From Paenibacillus guangzhouensis (GTDB taxonomy: Bacteria > Bacillota > Bacilli > Paenibacillales > Paenibacillaceae): a stretch of DNA of 64,000 nt. Positions 18,120-26,200 of this stretch are shown here, piece by piece. The DNA lies in the NCBI RefSeq assembly GCF_009363075.1, contig NZ_CP045293.1, forward strand, positions 3,844,001 to 3,908,000, read 5' to 3'. The position numbers and the translations under genes are program-made. Under the pieces are notes generated by a model, which searched no databases, was not told the origin of the DNA, and saw nothing but the letters and a program-made list of their open reading frames with translations. The number at the start of each line of letters is the position of its first letter. The first letter of the stretch is position 1.

Positions 18120-18211
18120 GGAAATATGTTACAATGAACGGAGCCATGAGAGGTTGTCACGAACCAATTATGAACGTATACATATTTATCGAGAAAGGGG
18201 CTGCATGACCT

Positions 18212-18514
18212 ATGACGGGAACGATTCTCCTCGTCCTATACGCACTACTCGCTGTATCGCTTGGCTTCTCCGTATTCAACAGCTGGAAATCGCATCGATC
18301 CAAAGAACCCGCGCAGCGTGGCCTATACGGGGCGCGAATGAATATAAGCCTTGGCTCCATGCTGATTCTGCTCGCTGTCATCCAATTGTTCATGTTCAGC
18401 GGTTCATCGACGCGCGTCGTGATCGGTGCATTATTCTTGCTGCTCGGGTGCTTCAACATTTATGCCGGGCTGCGGAACCATAGCCACTTCAACAAAATGA
18501 ACAATAACGCCTAA
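18212..18514 (+). CDS. ytpI: YtpI family membrane protein
   Basis: A 100-residue protein with three predicted transmembrane helices: TGTILLVLYALLAVSLGFSVF (2-22), ISLGSMLILLAVIQLFMF (45-62) and VIGALFLLLGCFNIYAGL (69-87). It matches the YtpI family, small membrane proteins of unknown function found beside ytoI, nrnA and ytrHI in Bacillaceae. The start follows GAAAGGGGCTGCATGACCT, with GAAAGGGG about 14 bases upstream. A terminator follows directly. Confidence 0.8.
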   Translation: MTGTILLVLYALLAVSLGFSVFNSWKSHRSKEPAQRGLYGARMNISLGSMLILLAVIQLFMFSGSSTRVVIGALFLLLGCFNIYAGLRNHSHFNKMNNNA

Positions 18515-18531
18515 CTGCCGTCTAACGAACC

Positions 18532-18580
18532 ATAACCCTCTTGTTCGCATCTTCATCCGATGTCAGAACAGGAGGGTTAT
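18532..18580 (+). terminator. Terminator after ytpI
   Basis: ATAACCCTC-TTGTTC pairs with GAACAGGAGGGTTAT, with an inner GCATC/GATGT stem, followed by TTTATCATT. It also lies just beyond the stop of the convergent carbohydrate gene. Confidence 0.8.
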
Positions 18581-18586
18581 TTATCA

Positions 18587-20968
18587 TTACAAAAATAATT
18601 GATCTATTCGTTGACCATCTGCCTGTATCCAGCACGGACCTTGGATATCAACCCAAATCTGATGACGGTCATCAAAGTCGGCACGCACCCGGATGCCAGA
18701 GGCATTCACATGAATTAAACGCACATGCGGCTCCGTCGGCTTAATCGCGATCACGCCTTCCGAATCATCCATTCTGCAGTTCCAAGTCAACCATTGACCT
18801 TCTTCGTCTAAGGCTGCGTATGCTTTGCCGAGCACAACTTCTTCCAGACACTTAAAGTGCTCATGCACATCGTTGTCCTGCAAGTTGCGTTCATGCCAAT
18901 CCGAGATCATGCCGATGTATTGTTCACCTAGAATGAACGATTGCGATGCATACTGAAGGGTATGATGATGCCCTTGATCCGCCTTGCCCGCATCCGGCAA
19001 TTTCAGCTGTTCGCTGATCTGACGAGCATGGATATACGGATCGGGAACGAAGGCCCACCGTAATTCCCCTGTGTTCATATCTACAGCTTGAACGACCGTA
19101 CTTATCGCATTCATCGTCTGCACCAAATAGGACACTTCGCCAGTCAGCAGATACGCATACCAAGTCGCATAAATCCGCCAGGACGTCCAGCCATGCGGCG
19201 AATTCAACATATTCGGCTGAATTGCGACGTCATATTGCGATTCCCAGAATCGTCTTGTTGCACCGCGCTGACGCGCATCTGGAATGACGAGGTTCGTCAG
19301 ACAATCATGTCCTGATAACATCTTAATCGCCATCTCCTGATAGATCATGCGCTGTTCTCTCGATTCCTGCATCAGTGCAAATAACCCGAGTTGGAGCGCA
19401 CTGCATGCAATCATGCCGTCCTCGTACGTTAATTCTCCTTCGGTATCAATGTTCCCATCCGCACGGACAAGCTCATCCATCGCCTTACGTACCGATGCCC
19501 AGTGTCTATCGTACCTTTCTTTCCATTCCGGATCCCGCTCCTTCAGCGACTTCTCCGCCTGAATTAGCTCCATAATGCTTTTCGCCGGATATATAACCGA
19601 CGTATAATGCGTCCTTCTTGCACGATAAGAACCGTCGGCATCTTGCGCGTTCCCGATCATCCAGTCTGCCAGATCCGAAGCCCTCTCCAAAGCTGAAATT
19701 TCGCCTGTCGCTTCGTACCGATCCACAAGAACACCGATCATGGAACTGACATTTTGGATACGATGCTTCGCCAGCAGCGGCTCATGACTTTCCATATCGA
19801 ACATCAGAGGATAAATCTTATCCATTATTTTCTCCGTCTGATCCAGCTTATCCTGATCTGCTGTATACCTCTCAGCCAAATAAAGGGTATACATGCCGTA
19901 CCAGCTCTCGCAATGTGAAGTCGCCCTTTGCGGGAATATTAACGCAGCTTCGCGCGCCCGCTCCATGAACCATAACCAAGAAGGACGCACAGCTAGAATG
20001 GCTTCGCTTTGCCGTCTTGATTCGTTCCGGGCATATACCTTGATATAGCCATATTTGCCGTTCCCTTGCACATCGAATCCATATAAATTTGGACCTAGGG
20101 AATCAGGTTGAACCGTCAACTGCTGTCCATCCGGCATGACCAGGCGAACCGTGACAGGCTCTAATGAATGTATTTTGAGCTGCGCCGTTTCACCGGCAGC
20201 GATGGTCGTCCGATCCATTTCAATGAACGGTGCCGTGCATATCGGTGCCAACGTGGAGGATAGATCTTCTAAGCTTTTCATCGATACCATATGAATGGTC
20301 CACGATTTCTCCTCACCAGGAAGAAGCTGATATAGGGATTGTGGATGCCGTTCTGGCAAGGGTAGGGCGTGCAAAAGATCCAGCACAAACGACTCCACGC
20401 GATGTCCACCCCATTCGAACGGACCTTCCGAGTAACCTACATTGTATTCCAAGTGCCATGATGCGATCGGATCCGGCGAACCTACGCCAATAATCCGCCC
20501 GTCCGGACGCATACAATAGCCCCAGAAATGATTTCGCTCCGAGCGAAGCAGTGTTGGAAAACATTTCCGATCCCAGTCCGGATACTTTTCCATGTATGTA
20601 TCGAGTCCCATCAAAAGGCCTAGAGATACCGGCTGGAACGGAATGCGCCCGGTATGCTTGACCGTTGCCGTCACCGTGAAATTCCCGTTCGCGCTATGAT
20701 ATCGAAGGGAAAGCTGCAGTTCCCCCAGCGTGCCCGAGAACATCACCCCATGCTCATCCTGCGAAGCGAATGACAGCTCAGCTACATGTTTGCTGTCGTT
20801 CCACTCACCGCACCAGCGGATCCCAGCATAAACTCCTTCTCTAATATCAACATGCACCCATTCGCCGTCTGACAGAAATCGCAGCTTGTGTATTAATCCA
20901 TTCGGATATAGTTCTACCTTCCAAGTTGTATCACCAAATTCAATAAAAGTCTGCTCAGATATATTCAT
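18587..20968 (-). CDS. Large uncharacterised protein of a sugar-uptake operon, probable (alpha/alpha) toroid carbohydrate enzyme
   Basis: A 793-residue protein without signal peptide, last gene of an Lpl-type ABC transporter operon, so it most likely acts in the cytoplasm on the imported saccharide. Residues 1-300 look beta-rich (aromatic residues, a sandwich-like pattern). Residues about 330-640 look helical, with regularly spaced Trp/Tyr-rich helices, including NSPHGWTSWRIYATWYAYLL and MELIQAEKSLKERDPEWKERY. This is the pattern of six-hairpin glycosidases and polysaccharide lyases. The last 80 residues return to beta structure. I cannot assign a CAZy family or catalytic residues. Start ATG 20968 follows GGGAGGAA. 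Confidence 0.75.
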   Translation of the reverse strand: MNISEQTFIEFGDTTWKVELYPNGLIHKLRFLSDGEWVHVDIREGVYAGIRWCGEWNDSKHVAELSFASQDEHGVMFSGTLGELQLSLRYHSANGNFTVTATVKHTGRIPFQPVSLGLLMGLDTYMEKYPDWDRKCFPTLLRSERNHFWGYCMRPDGRIIGVGSPDPIASWHLEYNVGYSEGPFEWGGHRVESFVLDLLHALPLPERHPQSLYQLLPGEEKSWTIHMVSMKSLEDLSSTLAPICTAPFIEMDRTTIAAGETAQLKIHSLEPVTVRLVMPDGQQLTVQPDSLGPNLYGFDVQGNGKYGYIKVYARNESRRQSEAILAVRPSWLWFMERAREAALIFPQRATSHCESWYGMYTLYLAERYTADQDKLDQTEKIMDKIYPLMFDMESHEPLLAKHRIQNVSSMIGVLVDRYEATGEISALERASDLADWMIGNAQDADGSYRARRTHYTSVIYPAKSIMELIQAEKSLKERDPEWKERYDRHWASVRKAMDELVRADGNIDTEGELTYEDGMIACSALQLGLFALMQESREQRMIYQEMAIKMLSGHDCLTNLVIPDARQRGATRRFWESQYDVAIQPNMLNSPHGWTSWRIYATWYAYLLTGEVSYLVQTMNAISTVVQAVDMNTGELRWAFVPDPYIHARQISEQLKLPDAGKADQGHHHTLQYASQSFILGEQYIGMISDWHERNLQDNDVHEHFKCLEEVVLGKAYAALDEEGQWLTWNCRMDDSEGVIAIKPTEPHVRLIHVNASGIRVRADFDDRHQIWVDIQGPCWIQADGQRIDQLFL

Positions 20969-20992
20969 CTGTGTGTTCCTCCCTTATGTAAA

Positions 20993-21877
20993 TTATTCTT
21001 TAACGGAACCAAGCATGATGCCGTGAATGAAAAACCGCTGCAAAAACGGATACACGATTAAGATGGGGATCATCGAGATAACAATCTTCGCCGCATTGAG
21101 TGTCTTGTTGGATAGTTGAGCCATCTGACGAAGCTCTTCCGTTGTCATGTTATCGGTATTGATCTGAACAACCAATTGCTGTATATACGTTTGAAGCGGA
21201 TAATGCTCTTGCTTATTCATCAAAATGAGACCGTCGAAGAAGGAATTCCAGTGCATGACAATACTGAACAGTGTAATTGTCGCAAGTACAGGCACAGATA
21301 ACGGCAAGTATACTTTTAGCAGCATATACCAAGGCCCTGCGCCGTCCATCATTCCCGCTTCATCGAGATCCTTCGGCGTGCTGCGGAAGAAATTCACCAG
21401 AAGAATAACGTTAAATACAGGCACCGCTCCGGGAAGAACTAAGGCCCAAATCGTATCTAATAATCCGTAGGATTTAATCGTCATGAACCAAGGAATCAAG
21501 CCCCCACTGAAGAGCATCGTGAACACAAGAAACCACATATACGCATTCCGATAACGAAATTGATACGATTGGCGGGATAAGGGATAGGCCATTAAGACGC
21601 AAATGACGAAATTCAGGATGCCGCCAAGAATAACGCGTTGAATGGAGACGCCGAATGCGGTGAAGAAAGCCTGTTCCTGCAAAATTTTCTTGTAGGAAGA
21701 AAGCGTGAAATCGACCGGCAGCCAGGTCACTAATCCACCAGCTACAGCCGCTTTATCACTAAAAGAAACAGCAATGGTGTACCAAATCGGAAAAATACAT
21801 AAGATCGACGAGAGGACGAGCAGCGCAAGGATGATACCATCAGCCGTCCGCGAGAACAGCGTTCGATTTTTGACCAT
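20993..21877 (-). CDS. ABC transporter permease, LplC/YtcP type (carbohydrate import)
   Basis: A 294-residue inner-membrane permease with six predicted transmembrane helices (first at about 13-35, ILALLVLSSILCIFPIWYTIAV). The EAA coupling loop is TPKDLDEAGMMDGAGPWYMLLKVYLPLSVP near residues 155-185. The C-terminus (FFIHGIMLGSVKE) is typical of the CUT1 permeases paired with LplB. It forms the heterodimeric channel with the next upstream gene. The ATPase is not encoded in the locus, as is common for Lpl systems that share an MsmK-like ATPase. Its start is 18 bp after the preceding permease gene. Confidence 0.92.
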   Translation of the reverse strand: MVKNRTLFSRTADGIILALLVLSSILCIFPIWYTIAVSFSDKAAVAGGLVTWLPVDFTLSSYKKILQEQAFFTAFGVSIQRVILGGILNFVICVLMAYPLSRQSYQFRYRNAYMWFLVFTMLFSGGLIPWFMTIKSYGLLDTIWALVLPGAVPVFNVILLVNFFRSTPKDLDEAGMMDGAGPWYMLLKVYLPLSVPVLATITLFSIVMHWNSFFDGLILMNKQEHYPLQTYIQQLVVQINTDNMTTEELRQMAQLSNKTLNAAKIVISMIPILIVYPFLQRFFIHGIMLGSVKE

Positions 21878-21894
21878 AGTTGTTGTCTCCCCTC

Positions 21895-22785
21895 TTAGAA
21901 AATACGATAATTGGCGAACTTGGACGCCAGCACGTAAGAAATGATAATCAAAACAAAGCTAATGACCGACTTCAACAGCCCCACAGCAGTCGCGAGTCCA
22001 TATTGTACTTGGAGCAGTCCGGCCCGATAAACATACGTATCAATGATGTCACCCGAGTCATAGACAAGCGGGTTGTACAAATTGAATATTTGGTCGAAAC
22101 CTGCATTCAGTACGTTGCCGAGGCTAAGTGTTGCAAGCAGGATTATCGTCGGTTTAAGACTTGGCAGCGTGATGTAGCGAAGCTGCTGCATCCGTGTCGC
22201 GCCGTCGATCGCCGCCGCTTCGTATAGTGATGGATTGATTCCTGTCAGCGCTGCGAGATATACAATGGTCCCGAAGCCGAACTCCTTCCACACATCACTG
22301 CCAATCACGATGCTCGGAAACCAGCTATTACTTCCTAGGAACATAATCGGTTTGGCACCGAATGCGCCGATCATTTGGTTAATCAGTCCATCCATGGAGA
22401 GTAAATCCGAGAGGATGCCTGCTAGAATAACCCAAGATAGAAAATGCGGCAGATATACGATCGTCTGCACGCTGCGTTTCAGCCAAGCCGTCCTTACTTC
22501 ATTCAGCAACAACGCGAAGACAACCGGGACGATCATGTTGGCAATAATCTTCCCAATCGCGATGAACAACGTATTAAACAAGATAATCCGACTATCCGGC
22601 AGCTCGAACAAATATTTGAAATTATCAAATCCGACCCATTCCGATCGCCAAAATCCAAGCCCAGGTTTAAAATTCTGAAAAGCAATGGTAATGCCAAACA
22701 TGGGAACAATGCTGAACAAAATGAGCAGTACAATTCCTGGCAAGAGCATCAGATGGTAGTGGAACGCAAAGGGTTGTTTTTTCAT
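21895..22785 (-). CDS. ABC transporter permease, LplB/YteP type (carbohydrate import)
   Basis: A 296-residue permease with six predicted transmembrane helices, starting HYHLMLLPGIVLLILFSIVPMFGITIAFQNF, characteristic of LplB. The EAA loop is NPSLYEAAAIDGATRMQQLRYITLPSLKP. The start is taken at ATG 22783-22785 (MKKQPFAF) because AAGGAAGAG lies just upstream; an ATG six codons earlier has no site. It is separated from the binding-protein gene by a terminator-like hairpin, which should make the permeases less abundant than the binding protein. Confidence 0.92.
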   Translation of the reverse strand: MKKQPFAFHYHLMLLPGIVLLILFSIVPMFGITIAFQNFKPGLGFWRSEWVGFDNFKYLFELPDSRIILFNTLFIAIGKIIANMIVPVVFALLLNEVRTAWLKRSVQTIVYLPHFLSWVILAGILSDLLSMDGLINQMIGAFGAKPIMFLGSNSWFPSIVIGSDVWKEFGFGTIVYLAALTGINPSLYEAAAIDGATRMQQLRYITLPSLKPTIILLATLSLGNVLNAGFDQIFNLYNPLVYDSGDIIDTYVYRAGLLQVQYGLATAVGLLKSVISFVLIIISYVLASKFANYRIF

Positions 22786-22817
22786 GTGATCTCTTCCTTT
22801 CATGCAATCATAAAAAC

Positions 22818-22857
22818 GGGGAGCGGTTAGCTACCTTGATCGGTAACTCGCCGCCCC
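22818..22857 (-). terminator. Intra-operon terminator/attenuator hairpin
   Basis: On the minus strand GGGGCGG-cG-AGTTACC pairs with GGTAGCT-a-ACCGCTCCCC, followed by GTTTTTA. It lies between the binding-protein stop (22865) and the permease start (22785). Partial termination here is a common way to make more binding protein than permease. Confidence 0.7.
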
Positions 22858-22864
22858 ATGCGAT

Positions 22865-24493
22865 CTATTCTCCTAATGCTTCTTTCACTTCGCTCGTAAT
22901 CTGCTCTCCGCCAAGCTTCTTCCACTGTTCTACGAACGTATCAAATGCCTCAAGCGGCTCTTTGCCCATAATGATTTTCAGATAAGTTTCTTTCTCCATC
23001 TTGTCCAATGTCGCATTCTTGAGTTCCATCGTCTTCGTAATGGATGTAAATAGATTCTCCGCTGCATTCAGAGGACCATTTAGCGGATCACTGCCTACGG
23101 TGTAAGAATAGTAAGGCTGCCATGATCCTAAGTCCTTGGCCGGATCATAATTATTTTCTTTTGCCTTCGCATAGATCTCTTGCATCTCCGGAATCATCTC
23201 TTCCGGCTTCATCTTGCCTGCGATCGTGTTTACTAACATGTCATGTTTCCTGGTCACGGTATCTGCATTCTCAATAACAACGCGCAGCGGCCAGAATCCA
23301 GGATTGACTCGATTATCCAACTTCTTCGCATCAGGATCCGTGCCGCGTTCTCCCGCAACTGTCGTATTTACCGCAATCATCACAGCCTCCGGATGCTTAA
23401 TTCCCTTCTTGACGACAACAAATGAATTACTTACGGGAACGGTATGCGTGTTGAACTTCCCGTCCGCCGTCAGCGGAGCAGCTAGCGCAATCCACTCGGA
23501 TTTCGGATCATTCTTCACCGCATCGCCGAGCGGCCCCCACGGCATCCACCATGGCCCGAAGAACATGCCCGATTTCCCGCCAGACGTAAGCTCATAAGCT
23601 TCCTTCCGAAGCGCGAATTCCTGGTCAATTAGACCTGCGGCATACCATTCACGCAATTTCGCTAACGCGTCTTTGACCTGCGGCTGAATTGATCCGTACA
23701 CAACACTTCCGCTTGCATCCTTCATCCAATATTTTGGATACGCTCCGTAGTAACTGAATATCGATGCAAAAGCGTTATCGCCGTACACCAGATCAACAGG
23801 CGAACCTGGAAGACCGATCGTATCCGCTTTGCCATTTCCATCCGGATCCTTCTCAATAAATGCTTTGGCGACTGCCGCAATATCATCGATGGATTTCGGC
23901 TGCTCAAGTCCGAGCTTCGTTAACCAATCTTGGCGGATCCATAAGAAATACGGTGCATCCCCCTGCGGCACGATATTCGGTATCGCCATTAATTTGTCGT
24001 CGAACGTAGCTTTTTTAAGAGCTTTACCCTCTGTCGTTGCGTAGAAATCTTTTACTTGAGGGGAAGCGTATTTCTCATAGACCTGTGTCAAATCCTCGAG
24101 TTGGTCCGCTTCGACCATCTGACGGAGTTCTTTCTCGCCAACGACCATGACATCTGGAATGTCATTACTCGCAATAGCAACTTGAACTTTCTGTGTAAAA
24201 GGATCGCCGGATTTTGCGGTTAGACTATAGTCGAATTTAATGTTTGTCTTATCGAAGATATAGCGCGTAAATTGGTTGTTATCTACCGTGTCGCCTGACG
24301 GAAGGCTTTTATCCTCTGGATTGAGCGGCTTCGCGACCGTTAGCGTGACTGTCTCGGGATATTTGTAATAAGGATCAGCTGGTACGGCATTTGTTGCTTC
24401 TTGCTCGGGCTCCGCTTCGTTCTTCTCCGTACTCGCACATCCATTCACAATGACCATTGCGCTTGCAAGCAATACAATCAACCATTTTTTCAT
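22865..24493 (-). CDS. Extracellular solute-binding lipoprotein, LplA type
   Basis: A 542-residue lipoprotein that delivers an oligosaccharide to the permeases. The signal sequence MKKWLIVLLASAMVIVNGC ends in a lipobox with Cys19 as lipid anchor, followed by an acidic flexible stretch (STEKNEAEPEQEA) and a large CUT1 binding domain with DIPDVMVVGEKELRQM and PDGNGKADTIGLPG. The start at ATG 24491-24493 gives this signal peptide and has GGGGG upstream; the frame is open 41 codons further but that part has no such features. It is first of the transporter operon, behind a cre-like site. Length over 500 residues fits the LplA/YtcQ class linked to plant or mucilage polysaccharides. Confidence 0.93.
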   Translation of the reverse strand: MKKWLIVLLASAMVIVNGCASTEKNEAEPEQEATNAVPADPYYKYPETVTLTVAKPLNPEDKSLPSGDTVDNNQFTRYIFDKTNIKFDYSLTAKSGDPFTQKVQVAIASNDIPDVMVVGEKELRQMVEADQLEDLTQVYEKYASPQVKDFYATTEGKALKKATFDDKLMAIPNIVPQGDAPYFLWIRQDWLTKLGLEQPKSIDDIAAVAKAFIEKDPDGNGKADTIGLPGSPVDLVYGDNAFASIFSYYGAYPKYWMKDASGSVVYGSIQPQVKDALAKLREWYAAGLIDQEFALRKEAYELTSGGKSGMFFGPWWMPWGPLGDAVKNDPKSEWIALAAPLTADGKFNTHTVPVSNSFVVVKKGIKHPEAVMIAVNTTVAGERGTDPDAKKLDNRVNPGFWPLRVVIENADTVTRKHDMLVNTIAGKMKPEEMIPEMQEIYAKAKENNYDPAKDLGSWQPYYSYTVGSDPLNGPLNAAENLFTSITKTMELKNATLDKMEKETYLKIIMGKEPLEAFDTFVEQWKKLGGEQITSEVKEALGE

Positions 24494-24516
24494 GAAAGTT
24501 CCCCCATTACCTATTT

Positions 24517-24530
24517 TGTTTACGCTTACA
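24517..24530 (-). promoter_or_regulatory. cre-like site before the sugar-transport operon
   Basis: The minus-strand sequence TGTAAGCGTAAACA differs by one base from the CcpA consensus TGWNANCGNTNWCA. It lies 24 bp before the start codon of the binding protein, where a bound CcpA would block transcription. Catabolite repression is therefore a reasonable inference. Confidence 0.5.
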
Positions 24531-24754
24531 TGATTAAACCGTGCTTCGAGCATTCCGGATGCCTTCGCATACCGTATACTTATTGTATCTGGATGGTACA
24601 AAGATAAGGTGCACAATCTGTTGCAAAGAAAGGGACAATTCGTACGTTAATTCAACTTCATGTGCAGACATTTCTTCGATTGTCGCATCAAATCTGCCCT
24701 TTATTTTCAATCCTTTTATACCTTGACAACTTAAATGATCACAACACGACAAAA

Positions 24755-24779
24755 CAACCCGGAGAAAAATCTTCCGGGC
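24755..24779 (-). terminator. Terminator after the AraC-type response regulator
   Basis: On the minus strand CCCGGAAG and TCCGGGTT pair around GATTTTTC, then TGTTTTGT follows. It separates the two-component genes from the transporter operon, implying separate promoters. Confidence 0.75.
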
Positions 24780-24793
24780 TGTACTACACCTAT

Positions 24794-26200
24794 TCATTTG
24801 TGCTCCGCTTGAATCGACCGAAAAATGCTGGGCAGCATCCCCGTCTGTTCCCGGAACACACGGCTGAAATACTTCTCGTTCATATATCCCGTCTGAACCG
24901 CAATCCAATAGATAGGCTTGTTCGTATCCAGCAGCAGCTTCTTCGCCCAGTCCATTCTTGCTTGACGCACATAATCATTGAATGAAGTGCCCACGATATC
25001 GCGGAAGCACTGGCTTAAATAGCTCTGACTCAAATTCACTTCCAAGGCCACTTCTCTTAGCGTAATGCTGCGGCTTAAATCCCGATGAATGCTCTCGCAC
25101 GCCTTCCATACACAAGAGACGACTTCTTCCGAGAACGTCGGTTTGAATAGATACCCGGCCAGCACCGAGCGTAATTGATCTAACCACGATTTCCATTCCG
25201 ACCATGAGCCCTTCGTATGTACGGATGAATCCCACAATCCCTCAGGCACAATACGTTCCCAACGGGTCGCTGCCGCGATGAATAACATGTCGAGCTGCGA
25301 AGGTTCGATTTTGATTTCTTGCAATTCAGCGATCAGATCTTCATATTGCTCGTCATGAATCACCCAGTGCAGGCTGGACCAGGAATTCTTAAGGCGCTGC
25401 ATTTCCTCATCTGTGACCTGCTTGTGCTCTGACATTTGCAAGAGACTGTCATAGCTTTCTCTCCAAATCCGTCCCTCGCGCTCATCCCACGCATAGAACA
25501 TGAATCGTTCTCGATATTGACGCAGTCCGCTGACCACGGATCTTAATTCTTTACCGTTGATATCTTCAAGCAGCATGATGACGCCATCCCGAAGGAAAGG
25601 ATCCTTCTGCAGTTCCTTCTCTATGTCGTCGAATGATAGATGATTAGGCTTAAGTCGCACCCAAATTCCCGATGCGTACTCTTCAACCGGTTCCCCAGCA
25701 AAGGTCGGTTGTATCGAGAACTCTTCACTGAAGGGCTGCGCCATCCATACAATCGCACGCTCTGCAGCGGTTGTATGTGTATGCTGCGAATCAGGCACTT
25801 GTGCCTGGTGAGACTTATCAAATCCGATACGCTGTACGATTCGCTGCAATACCTCTTCCATCTTGTCCTGCTGAAGCTCAGTCTTCGCAATATAATCAAT
25901 CGCACCGAGCCGCAGCGCCTCTTGTATATACTCAAAATCCTGATGAAAGGTTAGAACGACCGTCCAGATTCGGGGATACCGATCCCGTACGATTCGAATG
26001 AGTTCAATCCCATTCATACGCGGCATCGCAAGGTCCGTGATCAAGAGATCAATCTCATGATCTGCTAGAAATTCGAGCGCATCTTCACCATTTCCAGCCT
26101 CACCAATGATCTGCATCCCGAATTGGTCCCATGGCATCAATGAGATGAAGCCTTTACGAACGAGCCTATCATCCTCCACGATTAATACGCGCATGTCCAT
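24794..26200 (-). CDS. AraC-family response regulator (YesN type)
   Basis: A 468-residue regulator. The receiver domain (residues 1-125) has the acidic pocket VEDD, phospho-acceptor Asp in DLLITDLAMPRMNG (about residue 55) and the conserved Lys in YIAKTELQQ. A long middle region follows, and then an AraC double helix-turn-helix at about 370-465 (SQSYLSQCFRDIVGTSFNDYVRQARM ... YWIAVQTGYMNEKYFSRVFREQTGMLP). It should be phosphorylated by the adjacent YesM-type kinase and switch on the neighbouring sugar operon. The start at 26200 follows AGGAGAGGGG and overlaps the kinase gene by 32 bp. Confidence 0.93.
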   Translation of the reverse strand: MDMRVLIVEDDRLVRKGFISLMPWDQFGMQIIGEAGNGEDALEFLADHEIDLLITDLAMPRMNGIELIRIVRDRYPRIWTVVLTFHQDFEYIQEALRLGAIDYIAKTELQQDKMEEVLQRIVQRIGFDKSHQAQVPDSQHTHTTAAERAIVWMAQPFSEEFSIQPTFAGEPVEEYASGIWVRLKPNHLSFDDIEKELQKDPFLRDGVIMLLEDINGKELRSVVSGLRQYRERFMFYAWDEREGRIWRESYDSLLQMSEHKQVTDEEMQRLKNSWSSLHWVIHDEQYEDLIAELQEIKIEPSQLDMLFIAAATRWERIVPEGLWDSSVHTKGSWSEWKSWLDQLRSVLAGYLFKPTFSEEVVSCVWKACESIHRDLSRSITLREVALEVNLSQSYLSQCFRDIVGTSFNDYVRQARMDWAKKLLLDTNKPIYWIAVQTGYMNEKYFSRVFREQTGMLPSIFRSIQAEHK

